64,000 bases of DNA. Origin: Candidatus Aquicultor sp. (GTDB taxonomy: Bacteria > Actinomycetota > Aquicultoria > Aquicultorales > Aquicultoraceae). Made by a program: the position numbers and the translations under genes. Position 1 is the first letter of the stretch, and each line of letters opens with the position of its first letter. Of the stretch, positions 47,059-55,822 are shown in pieces. Location of the stretch: contig DASXVE010000020.1 in assembly GCA_036504445.1 (NCBI GenBank), positions 1 through 64,000 on the forward strand, written 5' to 3'. The notes under the pieces are model-generated. The model saw nothing but the letters and a program-made list of their open reading frames with translations, searched no databases and was not told the DNA's origin.

Positions 47059-48909
47059 GTGAGTAAAAAACACGTTGTTTTAATCGGACTAAATTTTGGT
47101 CTTGAGAGAAATACCGGCGACAAAAACTTTTGGGTCGAGCTAATCCCATTTCTTGCCGCTGGTCTCGAACGCATCACTATATTTTCGGTAAAGCCCCATG
47201 CGGTACCGGAAGAGGAACTTACTATCAATAATTGTGCCCTGAGAGTTAAGTATCTAACGCCAAGGTTTTTAGAAGTGCCAGGCTCGTTGAACAAGAGACC
47301 GAACATCTTTTGGAGGCGGGGGAAGTTCCCGTCTCTTCTGGGCGTGGTCGAAAAGCTTTTAAATACAAAACGATTAAAAAAAGAACTAGAACTGCTGTAT
47401 AATTCTTGTCCTTATAGTTATGTCCATTTAATGGATAATTTCGGCATAACCAATCGACTTATCGCTAATAATGCCAAGGCTCCAGTATCCGTATCGGCAA
47501 TGGCTTATCAAGGTAGAAAGCCCGAATGGTTGTACAAGCTGTACCTGCGCATCAGCTATGGGCAAGATAATCTCACCGTGATTCCATACAGCAAATCTTT
47601 CGAGAAGAGGCTGATTGAGCAAGGGTTTGAGCAGCGAAGGATTAGAAGAATTCCGTGGGGCATAAAGCCGGTTAGCCTAAATAGTAACAGGGATAATACG
47701 GGATCAAGGAAACCGCTTATCCTGTGGGCGGGATATATCCAGCAAACTAACAGGAACGATTTTGAATTTGCTTATCGAGTCGCAAAAAGATCATTGGCTC
47801 AAGGCCTTGATGCCACATTTATCTTTGCTTTCAAGCCGGAATCATTCGAGGATGGCCTTGAGTCCTATAATGATCCTTCGAATAATATCGTAGTGAGACC
47901 CACGACAAGTAAAGAATTCCAAGAGCTACAACACACGGCCAATGTGTTTCTTTCACCGATTACAAACTCTAAATGCATCCTTGCTCCGCCTCTGACATGG
48001 CTTGAGATGCTTAGCGTCGGGGCGCCTATCGTAACATTGGATATCCCAGGTGCTTCAGAGGCGGTTGTTTCGAGGGAAACTGGTTACTTAGCTACTTCTG
48101 AAGAGGATATCATGCAGAAACTCTTTCTTGCCATAGAAAACTCTCGCTACATGAGGGATAAGTGTATCGATCTGGTGGAGCGTAGATATAGCCTTGTAGA
48201 TATTTCAAAGGAATATCTTGCTCTTTTCAATGATTTTACAAGGGACTCTTGTGCAAAATACAGGGCTCGAGAGCATTATCAAGATAAGAACATTGCGACG
48301 CATTACGATAGTAAGAGATTCGTGTCCATTAAAGGACGTGTAACCGACTGGCTTGAGATAAATACGATACAGAAAGCGCTCAAGGCCACCAACGTTGGTG
48401 GGGGGGCGAAGATTTTAGATATACCTTGCGGCACGGGGAGGCTATCGCTTCATCTGGCTGAACAGGGTTATTTTGTCACCGGGGGCGATATATCGCGGGC
48501 TATGCTGGATGTCGCAGAAGAGAAAGTCCGGCGTTTGCAGACCGCTCGTCATGTCGACTTTCATCAGGTCGAAGCAGAAAAATTGGCCTTCCCCAATGCA
48601 GCATATGACGCCGTTATATCGTTGCGTCTTCTAGGTCATGTGCCTCCTTCGGTTAGGCTTACTATGCTAAGGGAATTCGCAAGGGTAAGTAAGCGCTATG
48701 TCGTGCTTGCTTATTATTGTAAAGAGTGCCTGCAAGGGTTATTACGTCGAAGCAAGAGACGCGAGAGAAATATCCCGTGGTATCCCATATCGCTCAACGC
48801 TATAGACAAGGAGCTTGTGGCGGCCGGTCTTAAACGTGTAAGGCTTCTGCCAATGGCTTTAGGTATTTCTGAAACGCTGATAGTTCTAGCTGAAAAGGGT
48901 GAGGTTTAG
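47059..48909 (+). CDS. Bifunctional glycosyltransferase-methyltransferase fusion
   Basis: 616 residues. Residues 1-395 form a GT4-like enzyme (RRIPWGIKPVSL, LILWAGYIQQTNRND, LTWLEMLSVGAPIVTLDIPGASEAVVS). After a short linker, residues 405-616 are a class I methyltransferase with ILDIPCGTGRLSLHLAEQGYF (about 452-472) and DAVISLRLLGHVPPS. Such a fusion suggests that the sugar is methylated as, or soon after, it is added. GTG 47059 directly follows the previous stop. Confidence 0.88.
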   Translation: MSKKHVVLIGLNFGLERNTGDKNFWVELIPFLAAGLERITIFSVKPHAVPEEELTINNCALRVKYLTPRFLEVPGSLNKRPNIFWRRGKFPSLLGVVEKLLNTKRLKKELELLYNSCPYSYVHLMDNFGITNRLIANNAKAPVSVSAMAYQGRKPEWLYKLYLRISYGQDNLTVIPYSKSFEKRLIEQGFEQRRIRRIPWGIKPVSLNSNRDNTGSRKPLILWAGYIQQTNRNDFEFAYRVAKRSLAQGLDATFIFAFKPESFEDGLESYNDPSNNIVVRPTTSKEFQELQHTANVFLSPITNSKCILAPPLTWLEMLSVGAPIVTLDIPGASEAVVSRETGYLATSEEDIMQKLFLAIENSRYMRDKCIDLVERRYSLVDISKEYLALFNDFTRDSCAKYRAREHYQDKNIATHYDSKRFVSIKGRVTDWLEINTIQKALKATNVGGGAKILDIPCGTGRLSLHLAEQGYFVTGGDISRAMLDVAEEKVRRLQTARHVDFHQVEAEKLAFPNAAYDAVISLRLLGHVPPSVRLTMLREFARVSKRYVVLAYYCKECLQGLLRRSKRRERNIPWYPISLNAIDKELVAAGLKRVRLLPMALGISETLIVLAEKGEV

Positions 48910-50192
48910 TGGTGAACTCTCGAAGGAGAGAATCGTCCATCAATAAAGTCTTGCTGGTTAATAAGTTTTTCTATCTTAAAGGCGGCGACGCGAAGGTTTT
49001 CTTCGATACGGCTGCTCTGCTTAAGCAGAACGGTCATATGCCGGTTTTCTTTTCGATGCAACATCCTGAAAATTTTTCTTCCGAGTTTTCGCCCTATTTT
49101 ATTAGCAATATAGATTTTGGTGGCGCCAATAAAATAGGCCAGCTTAAAGCGTTTAGCAGAATTATCTATTCTGTTGAGGCCAAACGCAAAATAAAAAGGT
49201 TGGTAGAACAGGAAAGGCCCGATATTGCGCATCTTCATAATATCTATCATCAGATCTCGCCTTCCATATTAGATGTATTAGATGAGCATTCGATCCCAAG
49301 CGTAATGACGCTGCACGATTATAAGCTAACATGTCCTGCCTATACGCTTTTATCGATGGGTAGCGTTTGTGAAGAATGCCGGGATGGAAAATATTATAAG
49401 GTAGCCCAGCATAAGTGCACCAAGCAATCATTTCTCAAAAGCTCACTTAGCGCAATTGAAATGTACATACATCATTACCTTCTGCATGTCTACAACAAGG
49501 TCAAAGTCTTTATTTCGCCAAGCGCTTTCCTTAAAAGCAAAATCTGGGAGATGGGATTTAGGGGAGAGGTCGTACACCTGCCAAACTTTATCGATAGCAC
49601 GAGGTTTACCCCAGCCTTTAATAACGATGGGCGTACGTTTATTTATTTAGGACGGTTGTCGGTCGAGAAGGGCCTTTTAACATTGTTAAAGGCGGCCGGC
49701 GAGTTAAAAGGCAGGTTCAACCTCAAAATTATCGGCGATGGTCCTCTGAGAGAAGACCTGGTTGCATATGCTAGAGATAACAAGCTCTCAAATGTAGAGT
49801 TCCTAGGCTATTTGCACGCAGATGCCATAAAAAAAGAGGTCTCCAAGGCAGTCTTTACTGTAGTGCCGTCGGAATGGTATGAAAACAACCCCATGTCAAT
49901 AATTGAATCCTTTGCCCTAGGAAAACCGGTCATTGGCGCCCGCATTGGGGGAATCCCCGAACTGGTGAAAGATCAGGAAACAGGCTTAACGTTTGAGCCC
50001 GGCTCGTGTTCGGATTTGGCAGATAAGATATCGCAGTTGATCCAAAACCAGAAACTTGTCTTCGATATGGGGCAAAATGCTCGCTTGCATGTCGAACAAA
50101 GACTAAATCCACAGGTGCACTATCAAGTACTCATGGAGATATATAGAAGAGCTCAGCAGAGAACTCAAGAAAAATCTAAGACGACTGCTTGA
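48909..50192 (+). CDS. GT4-type glycosyltransferase
   Basis: 427 residues. The N-terminus (VLLVNKFFYLKGGDAKVFFDTA) matches GT4 enzymes. The acceptor domain carries the cysteine set TCPAYTLLSMGSVCEECRDGKYYKVAQHKC, which is common in the CapM/WcaI-like group. VHLPNFIDSTRF, FIYLGRLSVEKGLLTLLKAA and PSEWYENNPMSIIESFALGKPVIGARIGG follow. The start GTG 48909 shares its first base with the previous stop. Confidence 0.9.
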   Translation: MVNSRRRESSINKVLLVNKFFYLKGGDAKVFFDTAALLKQNGHMPVFFSMQHPENFSSEFSPYFISNIDFGGANKIGQLKAFSRIIYSVEAKRKIKRLVEQERPDIAHLHNIYHQISPSILDVLDEHSIPSVMTLHDYKLTCPAYTLLSMGSVCEECRDGKYYKVAQHKCTKQSFLKSSLSAIEMYIHHYLLHVYNKVKVFISPSAFLKSKIWEMGFRGEVVHLPNFIDSTRFTPAFNNDGRTFIYLGRLSVEKGLLTLLKAAGELKGRFNLKIIGDGPLREDLVAYARDNKLSNVEFLGYLHADAIKKEVSKAVFTVVPSEWYENNPMSIIESFALGKPVIGARIGGIPELVKDQETGLTFEPGSCSDLADKISQLIQNQKLVFDMGQNARLHVEQRLNPQVHYQVLMEIYRRAQQRTQEKSKTTA

Positions 50193-50249
50193 TGGAAGGT
50201 TACCGCACCAGGTAAGAGTCTGGCAATGTACAAGGAGGGGAGTTATTAA

Positions 50250-51242
50250 ATGCGAAGGCCGATGACGGCAATTGTTGCTGTGACATATAGATGCAACGCG
50301 CGATGCAAGATGTGCGATATCTGGAAAAAGAAAACATCAAAAGCTGATGAGATGCCTATATCAAGCTATCGGGCGCTTCCAGATACACTGCGTGATATTA
50401 ATATTACAGGCGGGGAGCCATTTCTCAGGGATGATCTACCTGAGATAATACGGACTATCAAGGCAACATGCCCTAAAGCAAGAATCGTCATATCAACCAA
50501 CGGGATACTTGTCAATAAAATCCGCTCTAGAATCCCCAAGATTTTAGAGCACGATTCGAACATTGCCGTAAGGGTATCCATAGATGGCATGGGGCCGCAC
50601 CACGATAGCATCAGGGGTATTTCTGATGCGTTTAAAAAGGCAATCGAGAGCGCTTCTTTAATGAAGCACGAAGGTGTTCGAGATTTTGGCATCGCAATGA
50701 CGCTCACTTCTGAAAACGACGATCAGCTGCTCGACGTATACCGTTTTGCAAAGAAATTAGATATTGAGTTTAGCGTCACTTTAGTATCTGGCTCTGAAAT
50801 ATACTTTGGAACAGATAAAGCAGATTTGCGACCCAGGGTTTTATCACAACTAGCAACTCTATCTAAGCAAGAATATTTAGCTTGGAAGCCCAAGCATTGG
50901 TTTCGAGGCTGGTTTGCAGAAACACTGCTGCACTACGCGAACACCGGCGAACGAAACTTGGCTTGCGATGCGGGTTCCGGTTTCTTTTATCTTGATCCTA
51001 CCGGTGATATATATGCCTGCCATTTGAAATCTGCCCGTATCGGAAATCTCCAAGAGCAAAGCTTTGCCAGCATATGGGATTCCGCACGCGCAATTGAAGT
51101 ACAAAATCAGCTGAAGGGATGCCAGGATTGTTGGATGATTTGCACGTGCAAATCCGAGTTTTTTAAGCAGCGGATCAAAATAGGTCAAGAGTTGCTTAGA
51201 GGCAAAGTAGGCGTTCACATGCGAGGTATCGGCCAGAATTGA
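50250..51242 (+). CDS. Radical SAM protein with SPASM-like C-terminus
   Basis: 330 residues. The cluster motif C15, C19, C22 is in TYRCNARCKMC. NITGGEPFLRDDL is the classical GGEP motif. The C-terminus has CHLKSARIGN and CQDCWMICTC, fitting an auxiliary cluster of the SPASM or twitch kind. ATG 50250 follows AAGGAGGGG. The second radical SAM enzyme of the cluster; it resembles MoaA/PqqE-like proteins only in general form. Confidence 0.87.
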   Translation: MRRPMTAIVAVTYRCNARCKMCDIWKKKTSKADEMPISSYRALPDTLRDINITGGEPFLRDDLPEIIRTIKATCPKARIVISTNGILVNKIRSRIPKILEHDSNIAVRVSIDGMGPHHDSIRGISDAFKKAIESASLMKHEGVRDFGIAMTLTSENDDQLLDVYRFAKKLDIEFSVTLVSGSEIYFGTDKADLRPRVLSQLATLSKQEYLAWKPKHWFRGWFAETLLHYANTGERNLACDAGSGFFYLDPTGDIYACHLKSARIGNLQEQSFASIWDSARAIEVQNQLKGCQDCWMICTCKSEFFKQRIKIGQELLRGKVGVHMRGIGQN

Positions 51243-52375
51243 AGATTGCATTTATCGGCCAAAAAGGAATACCTGCAACCTTTGGCGGAGTCGAGTATCA
51301 CGTCGAAGAGCTTGCATTAAGACTAACAGCAAGAGGGCATGATGTAACAGCTTATGTAAGAGACTGGTACACGCCCCGCGAGCAGTTGGAGTTTTGCGGC
51401 GTTAAGCTTAAGCATGCCCCAACTATTAAGACAAAGCATCTAGACGCATTTGTTCATAGCTTTGCTTGCTCAATAGATGCGCTTTTGAACCAGTATGACA
51501 TCATCCATTATCAGGCAATAGGCCCGTCGTTTTTCTCATGGATGCCCAAACTAAAAGGGAACGGGATAGTGGTCACAATCCATAGTTACGATTACAAAGC
51601 CGGCAAATGGGGTGGCTGCGCTCGCTACTTTTTGAAGAAATGCGAAACAATGGCTTTAAAGATACCTCACCACACGATTGTTGTGGCCAAACACCAGCGT
51701 GATTTTTACCGCTCGCTGGGCAACGATGTCATCTACATTCCAAATGGTGTGCCGTTGCCAGAGTCAAGCGAACCGCATGAGATTACCAGCAAATTTGGGC
51801 TCAAAGGCAGGGACTATATTCTTTCTATGGGACGGCTTGTTCCTGAGAAACGGATTGATTGGCTGTTGGACTCGTTCTTAAAAATAAAGCCCGACAGCAT
51901 AAAACTGGTGATAGCAGGTGGATCGAGTGCGACTGACGACTACGTGGCCGCTCTCCATCGGCGCGCAAAAGGGGACGCGGATGTGATTTTTGCAGGGTAT
52001 GTTGCCGGACGGCTCAAAGCAGAGCTTTTTAGCAATGCCCGGCTCTTTGTGATCCCATCGGAACTCGAGGGTCTTCCAATTGCCCTTCTCGAAGCGATGA
52101 GCTACTCTCTCCCTTGCTTGGCAAGTGATATACCGCCGCATCTCGAAGTAATTACCGATTCGGTAAACGGTTTTTTGTTTAACAAGGATAATCAAAACGA
52201 TCTGACACAAAACATTCAAAGCTTGCTGACGTTAGATGACCAAAAGCTATTCGCAATAGGTGAAGAGGCTAGATTATTAGTGGCCGGTAGTTATAATTGG
52301 GACGATGTGGTCGACCAAGTTGAAGATATCTATTATGGTCTATTGAATGGTACGTCATTCAAATTAGCGGCATAA
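51239..52375 (+). CDS. GT4-type glycosyltransferase (last gene of the glycan operon)
   Basis: 378 residues. IAFIGQKGIPATFGGVEYHVEEL at the N-terminus is characteristic of rhamnosyltransferase-like DUF1972/GT4 enzymes. VIYIPNGVPLPES, LSMGRLVPEKRIDWLLDSFL and PSELEGLPIALLEAMSYSLPCLASDI follow. The TTG start overlaps the radical SAM stop. A bidirectional terminator lies 18 bases downstream and closes the cluster. Confidence 0.92.
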   Translation: MKIAFIGQKGIPATFGGVEYHVEELALRLTARGHDVTAYVRDWYTPREQLEFCGVKLKHAPTIKTKHLDAFVHSFACSIDALLNQYDIIHYQAIGPSFFSWMPKLKGNGIVVTIHSYDYKAGKWGGCARYFLKKCETMALKIPHHTIVVAKHQRDFYRSLGNDVIYIPNGVPLPESSEPHEITSKFGLKGRDYILSMGRLVPEKRIDWLLDSFLKIKPDSIKLVIAGGSSATDDYVAALHRRAKGDADVIFAGYVAGRLKAELFSNARLFVIPSELEGLPIALLEAMSYSLPCLASDIPPHLEVITDSVNGFLFNKDNQNDLTQNIQSLLTLDDQKLFAIGEEARLLVAGSYNWDDVVDQVEDIYYGLLNGTSFKLAA

Positions 52376-52393
52376 GCATCCCCGTAAAGATTA

Positions 52394-52430
52394 AATAACT
52401 TAGGTGTGCGATCTGCACACCTAAGTTATT
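52394..52430. terminator. Bidirectional terminator at the end of the glycan cluster
   Basis: Perfect 16-bp stem: AATAACTTAGGTGTGC (52394-52409) with its complement at 52415-52430, five-base loop. It serves the glycosyltransferase from the left and the convergent secreted-protein gene from the right. Confidence 0.88.
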
Positions 52431-52501
52431 TACTTCAAAGAATTTATCCATCGGCGTCTAGCCGAGTGCGTTACGAATCAGCGATTATGCGATTATTTTT
52501 G

Positions 52502-52990
52502 CTATAGCCACTCTGATACTGTCTCTACAACCTGACCCCAAATGGTCGAGATTTGATGAGTTACCGATCCATGCGTAGAGGTTGGATCAACAATTGAAGA
52601 AGCACCAGAGTGTTTCGACGAACATTTAGAGCGTACGTAGATCGTTTTTAGTAGCACGAGTGTCCCGCATTTCTTACGTTCACCCGTACAACTTATCGTA
52701 TGATAGCCTTCTTTTGTTTTTGATGGGATAGTGAGGCTAAAGCTTACTTTGCCCGAACTACTGGCTTTTGCTTGGCAGACTTTGCGTCCATCCCAACATA
52801 CAGTGCATGTAGTGCCCGGTTTAAAGCCCTTTCCATAGCAGCAACATGTCGACTCCGGATGGCACGAAGCCCCTTTTACTGTTAATGAACCAAAAAATGT
52901 TGGCCCATAACTCTCAGCATGAGCACTTGCCAGTGCAGGCATCATAGCAATGACAACCACCATCAATACAAGAAAACCTTTTTTTAGCAT
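52502..52990 (-). CDS. Small Cys-rich secreted protein
   Basis: 162 residues with a signal peptide at 1-24 (KGFLVLMVVVIAMMPALASA). The mature part has about a dozen cysteines (ASCHPESTCCCYGKGF, TTCTVCWDGRKVC, ISCTGERKKCG, RSKC). The pattern FxPGTTxTVxWDG with GKVSFSLTIPS and GYHTISCTG looks like an Ig-like or IPT-like beta sandwich stabilised by disulfides. I do not recognise a named family. ATG 52990 is preceded by GGGAGGGAAG. Alone on its strand, convergent with the glycan operon. Confidence 0.75.
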   Translation of the reverse strand: MLKKGFLVLMVVVIAMMPALASAHAESYGPTFFGSLTVKGASCHPESTCCCYGKGFKPGTTCTVCWDGRKVCQAKASSSGKVSFSLTIPSKTKEGYHTISCTGERKKCGTLVLLKTIYVRSKCSSKHSGASSIVDPTSTHGSVTHQISTIWGQVVETVSEWL

Positions 52991-53395
52991 ATCTTCCCTC
53001 CCTTAATTTAGTAGTTTTACAGCACGCTTGGTATTTCTGCCGTCATCTCCAAATTTATTCGCTAGAATTCTACTAGCTATGGCTACTAGTTGCTTCTTAG
53101 TATAAACAGCTGATTTACAGTGTTAATAAGTGTATTTATATCTTAAACGTGCACATGCTAAACATATTACGGATAACATATGCAAAAATGATTTTAATCA
53201 AGTCTCACTTTGGGCTTGTTGACCTGACCCCCGAAAACTGTTTTTAGAGATGGACAGCCCCTCTGGCGAAAATTACAGGAACACCAGTAGGCAAAAAACA
53301 TAAATACTTTTTGTTGACTCTTCCCTTGGGGTTGGTCGTATCATAACAATTGAGGGTCGGTATTCAATGACATATACGGAAAAGAACGGTGGGTT
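52991..53395. other. Intergenic region with insertion-sequence-like scar and MerR promoter
   Basis: 405 bases without a gene. Around 53217-53245 GTTGACCTGACCCCCGAAAA resembles terminal sequence of IS elements, but no transposase remains, so this is only a possible scar. The right end holds the MerR-type promoter listed separately. 53000-53210 is AT-rich, and I see nothing in it. Confidence 0.4.
53314..53344 (+). promoter_or_regulatory. MerR-type promoter with 19-base spacer
   Basis: TTGACT (53314-53319) and TATCAT (53339-53344) are 19 bases apart, the overlong spacing that MerR proteins correct by twisting DNA. The spacer contains an imperfect dyad, GACTCTTCCC with GGGGTTGGTC, 7 of 10 complementary. 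The MerR-family gene starts 52 bases downstream, so autoregulation is likely. Confidence 0.65.
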
Positions 53396-54205
53396 ATGTA
53401 CAGCATCGGTGAGTTCTCAAGAATCTCAGGTCTCTCCATAAAAGCGCTACGCCTCTATCATGAACGGGAGCTTCTCGTCCCGCATAAGGTGGATGAGGCC
53501 TCAGGATATCGCTATTATGACGGCGCAAATATTGAGAGAGCGAGGATTATCCAACACCTGAAGGGTATGGAATTTAGCCTCACGGATATTGTCGAGATCC
53601 TTGAGGGCGCATCCGATGATGCTGATGCCATTAAGTTCTTGAAGGACAAGCGGGCTGAAATCGTGTCGAAGATTAGCAACCAGAAGAAAATTGTAGCCGA
53701 TCTCGACATGATTATCAGCAAAGAAGAGGAGGCTATTATGGCTTTAAACGACGCGGGCTTTGAGATTGAAGAACGGATGCTCGATACGCTGCTGGTTGCA
53801 GGTATACGGTTTAAGGGCAAGTACAGCGACTGCGGTGAGATGTTTGGCAAACTGGGGAAAGCGGTAGGCCGTTATATAAATGGCAAACCGATTAATCTCT
53901 ATTACGATTCTGAGTTTAAGGAAGACGGTGCCGATATTGAAACGTGCTTCCCGGTTAGAAAAGGGGCGAATAGCGACGGTATTACCGTGCACGAGTTGCC
54001 GGGAGGCCCGAGCGTCACTCTCATGCACAAGGGGCCCTACGAAACCCTTAATCGCAGCTACGAAAGAATCATGGCCTATATCAAAGAAAAAGGCTATGAA
54101 GTAACGTTGCCGTCAAGAGAAGTGTATATAAAAGGACCGGGGATGATCTTTAAAGGCAAACCCGAGAACTATTTAACCGAGATACAGATGCTGATCGAGC
54201 GCTAA
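53396..54205 (+). CDS. MerR-family regulator with GyrI-like ligand domain (BmrR type)
   Basis: 269 residues. The MerR helix-turn-helix is YSIGEFSRISGLSIKALRLYHERELLVPHKVDEASGYRYYD (2-42). A dimerisation coiled coil lies at about 80-118, and a GyrI-like effector domain at about 125-269 contains GGPSVTLMHKGPYETL and YLTEIQMLIER. Such proteins bind hydrophobic drugs and switch on efflux genes; no efflux gene is adjacent, but a MacAB-type system lies 4 kb downstream. The start ATG 53396 has only a weak ribosome site. Confidence 0.92.
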   Translation: MYSIGEFSRISGLSIKALRLYHERELLVPHKVDEASGYRYYDGANIERARIIQHLKGMEFSLTDIVEILEGASDDADAIKFLKDKRAEIVSKISNQKKIVADLDMIISKEEEAIMALNDAGFEIEERMLDTLLVAGIRFKGKYSDCGEMFGKLGKAVGRYINGKPINLYYDSEFKEDGADIETCFPVRKGANSDGITVHELPGGPSVTLMHKGPYETLNRSYERIMAYIKEKGYEVTLPSREVYIKGPGMIFKGKPENYLTEIQMLIER

Positions 54206-54237
54206 GACACAAACCCCGGACAAAACGATTTCTATTA

Positions 54238-54267
54238 AACCGCAGGTAGAAAGCCTGCGGTTTTTTT
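54238..54267 (+). terminator. Terminator of the MerR-family gene
   Basis: AACCGCAGG (54238-54246), a seven-base loop and CCTGCGGTT (54254-54262), then a T-run. A second perfect palindrome, CCCCCGC-TAT-GCGGGGG (54284-54300), follows just before the Cache fragment and may mark a junction. Confidence 0.9.
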
Positions 54268-54308
54268 ATGCGTCAGCGAATACCCCCCGCTATGCGGGGG
54301 AGTTCAAT

Positions 54309-54977
54309 GTGGTCAATGCTTCTTATCAGAAAAACGTTCAACTTATTGCTGGAGAATCCGCCAGGTTATTCCAGCAATCCTTTAACAACCTTGAGGCGAG
54401 CAATGTCAATATGATGTCGGCCACGCTGCCGGGCCTCATGGAAAACGAAAACTATAAAAAGCTCTTTATGGCAAAAGACAAGGACAAGCCGCTTGCAGCT
54501 ACGCGTCCGGTATTTGAAGAGCTTAAGGCGAAAAACCGAATTACCAACTGGAATTTTATAAATCCGGAGCCCCAAAGCACGGTTTTCTTGCGGATACATA
54601 AGCCGGAGCAAGTAGGCGATGTTTTAACGCGGACCACCTTTGTAGAGGCGGTCAAGAAAGAAGACTTTGCCGCAGGCAAAGACCTCGGTAAGGCGTCGTT
54701 TGCCTTGCGCGCGGTTCATCCTTATTACTACAACAACAAGCTCATCGGGTATATGGAGCTGGGTGAAGCGGTCGATCACTTTTTAGGGTCTATGCGCACA
54801 CAGACCGGCAACGAGTACGGAATGCTCATCGATAAGAAGTTCCTCGATAAAAACGAGTGGGAAAAGCTGCGGGCATCGTCCGTTTTGACGGGAGCATTAA
54901 CAATATTCCAAGTGCCGGCAAAGTACTTGGCAAAATCCAAAAAGGCGGGTCCGTTTACGTCAGAGCACTTTTTGTAA
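54309..54977 (+). pseudogene. Cache-type sensor domain fragment, probably truncated receptor
   Basis: 222 residues from GTG 54309. The sequence (AGESARLFQQSFNNLEASNVNMM, HPYYYNNKLIGYMELGEAVDHFLGSM, QTGNEYGMLIDKKFLDKNEW) resembles the extracellular Cache domain of methyl-accepting chemotaxis proteins and histidine kinases. The N-terminal membrane anchor, second membrane helix, HAMP and output domain are all absent. No ribosome site precedes the GTG, and the frame upstream runs through the terminator. A remnant is therefore more likely than a free-standing sensor. Confidence 0.6.
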
Positions 54978-55043
54978 GTATGATACAAGAAACAGAAGAT
55001 CAACAGAAATCTAAAAGCGCTTAGATGTGGAAGCGTTGGTCTG

Positions 55044-55080
55044 GCAGCCGTCAATCTACGAATTGACGGCTGCTTTTTTT
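55044..55080 (+). terminator. Terminator after the Cache fragment
   Basis: GCAGCCGTCAAT (55044-55055), loop CTACGA, and the exact complement at 55062-55073, followed by seven T. Its presence suggests that the original receptor gene ended here. Confidence 0.9.
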
Positions 55081-55095
55081 ATCTGTCTCGCTGTT

Positions 55096-55130
55096 TTCTC
55101 AGTTACTTCTCAGCTTTATGTTGATATAAT
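55096..55130 (+). promoter_or_regulatory. Regulator binding repeat and leaderless promoter of the two-component operon
   Basis: Direct repeat TTCTCAG at 55096-55102 and 55107-55113, an 11-base period as for OmpR/PhoB regulators. GTTACT (55102-55107) and TATAAT (55125-55130) are 17 bases apart. The ATG is at 55139, so transcription should begin at or within two bases of the start codon. Confidence 0.65.
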
Positions 55131-55138
55131 GCAAGCAA

Positions 55139-55819
55139 ATGAGAATCTTAGTAGTAGAAGATGAGCACAAAATTGCAAATTCGATCAAAAAAGGTCTCGA
55201 GCACGAAGTCTACGCGGTTGACGTCGCCTATGACGGTGAGTCCGGTTTTTACATGGCCTCGAGCGAAGACTACGATGTCATCGTCCTTGATTTGATGTTG
55301 CCGAAAATGGACGGGATTGAGGTATGCAAGCAGCTACGCGAGTGCCGCATTCATACCCCGATCCTGATGCTTACCGCGAAAGGCAAACTTCACGACAAAG
55401 TCGACGGGTTAAACGCCGGGGCGGATGATTATCTGGTTAAACCCTTCGCTTTTATAGAGCTGCTCGCCCGGATTAAAGCGTTAACGAGACGGCCCAAAGA
55501 AAGCCTCGGCTCCGTACTCTCAATAGATGACCTGGCGCTGGATACGCTGACCTATGACGTTACGCGGGCAGGGGAGCGCATCGAACTTTCAAGGAAAGAA
55601 TTCGCCCTTCTTGAGTATTTGCTTCATAATAAAAATCGCATACTCACTAAAGACCAGATCATCAGTCATGTATGGGATTATGATGCCGATATACTTCCCA
55701 ACAATGTCGAGGTCTATATCGGCTATTTGCGCAGTAAGATCGACAAGCCGTTTAGCGATAAGCCCTCACTCATACACACTGTGCGTGGATTCGGCTATAG
55801 AATTGGAAGTGACGCTTAA
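55139..55819 (+). CDS. OmpR/PhoB-family response regulator
   Basis: 226 residues. The receiver domain (1-120) has the phosphoacceptor D51 in VLDLMLPKMDG and the lysine in YLVKPFAF. The winged-helix DNA-binding domain (130-226) contains ISHVWDYDADILPNNVEVYIGYLRSKID and HTVRGFGYRI. It is followed after three bases by its histidine kinase. The direct repeats before this operon, the DUF2680-like gene and the MacA gene make it the likely regulator of all three. Confidence 0.95.
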   Translation: MRILVVEDEHKIANSIKKGLEHEVYAVDVAYDGESGFYMASSEDYDVIVLDLMLPKMDGIEVCKQLRECRIHTPILMLTAKGKLHDKVDGLNAGADDYLVKPFAFIELLARIKALTRRPKESLGSVLSIDDLALDTLTYDVTRAGERIELSRKEFALLEYLLHNKNRILTKDQIISHVWDYDADILPNNVEVYIGYLRSKIDKPFSDKPSLIHTVRGFGYRIGSDA

Positions 55820-55822
55820 TAG

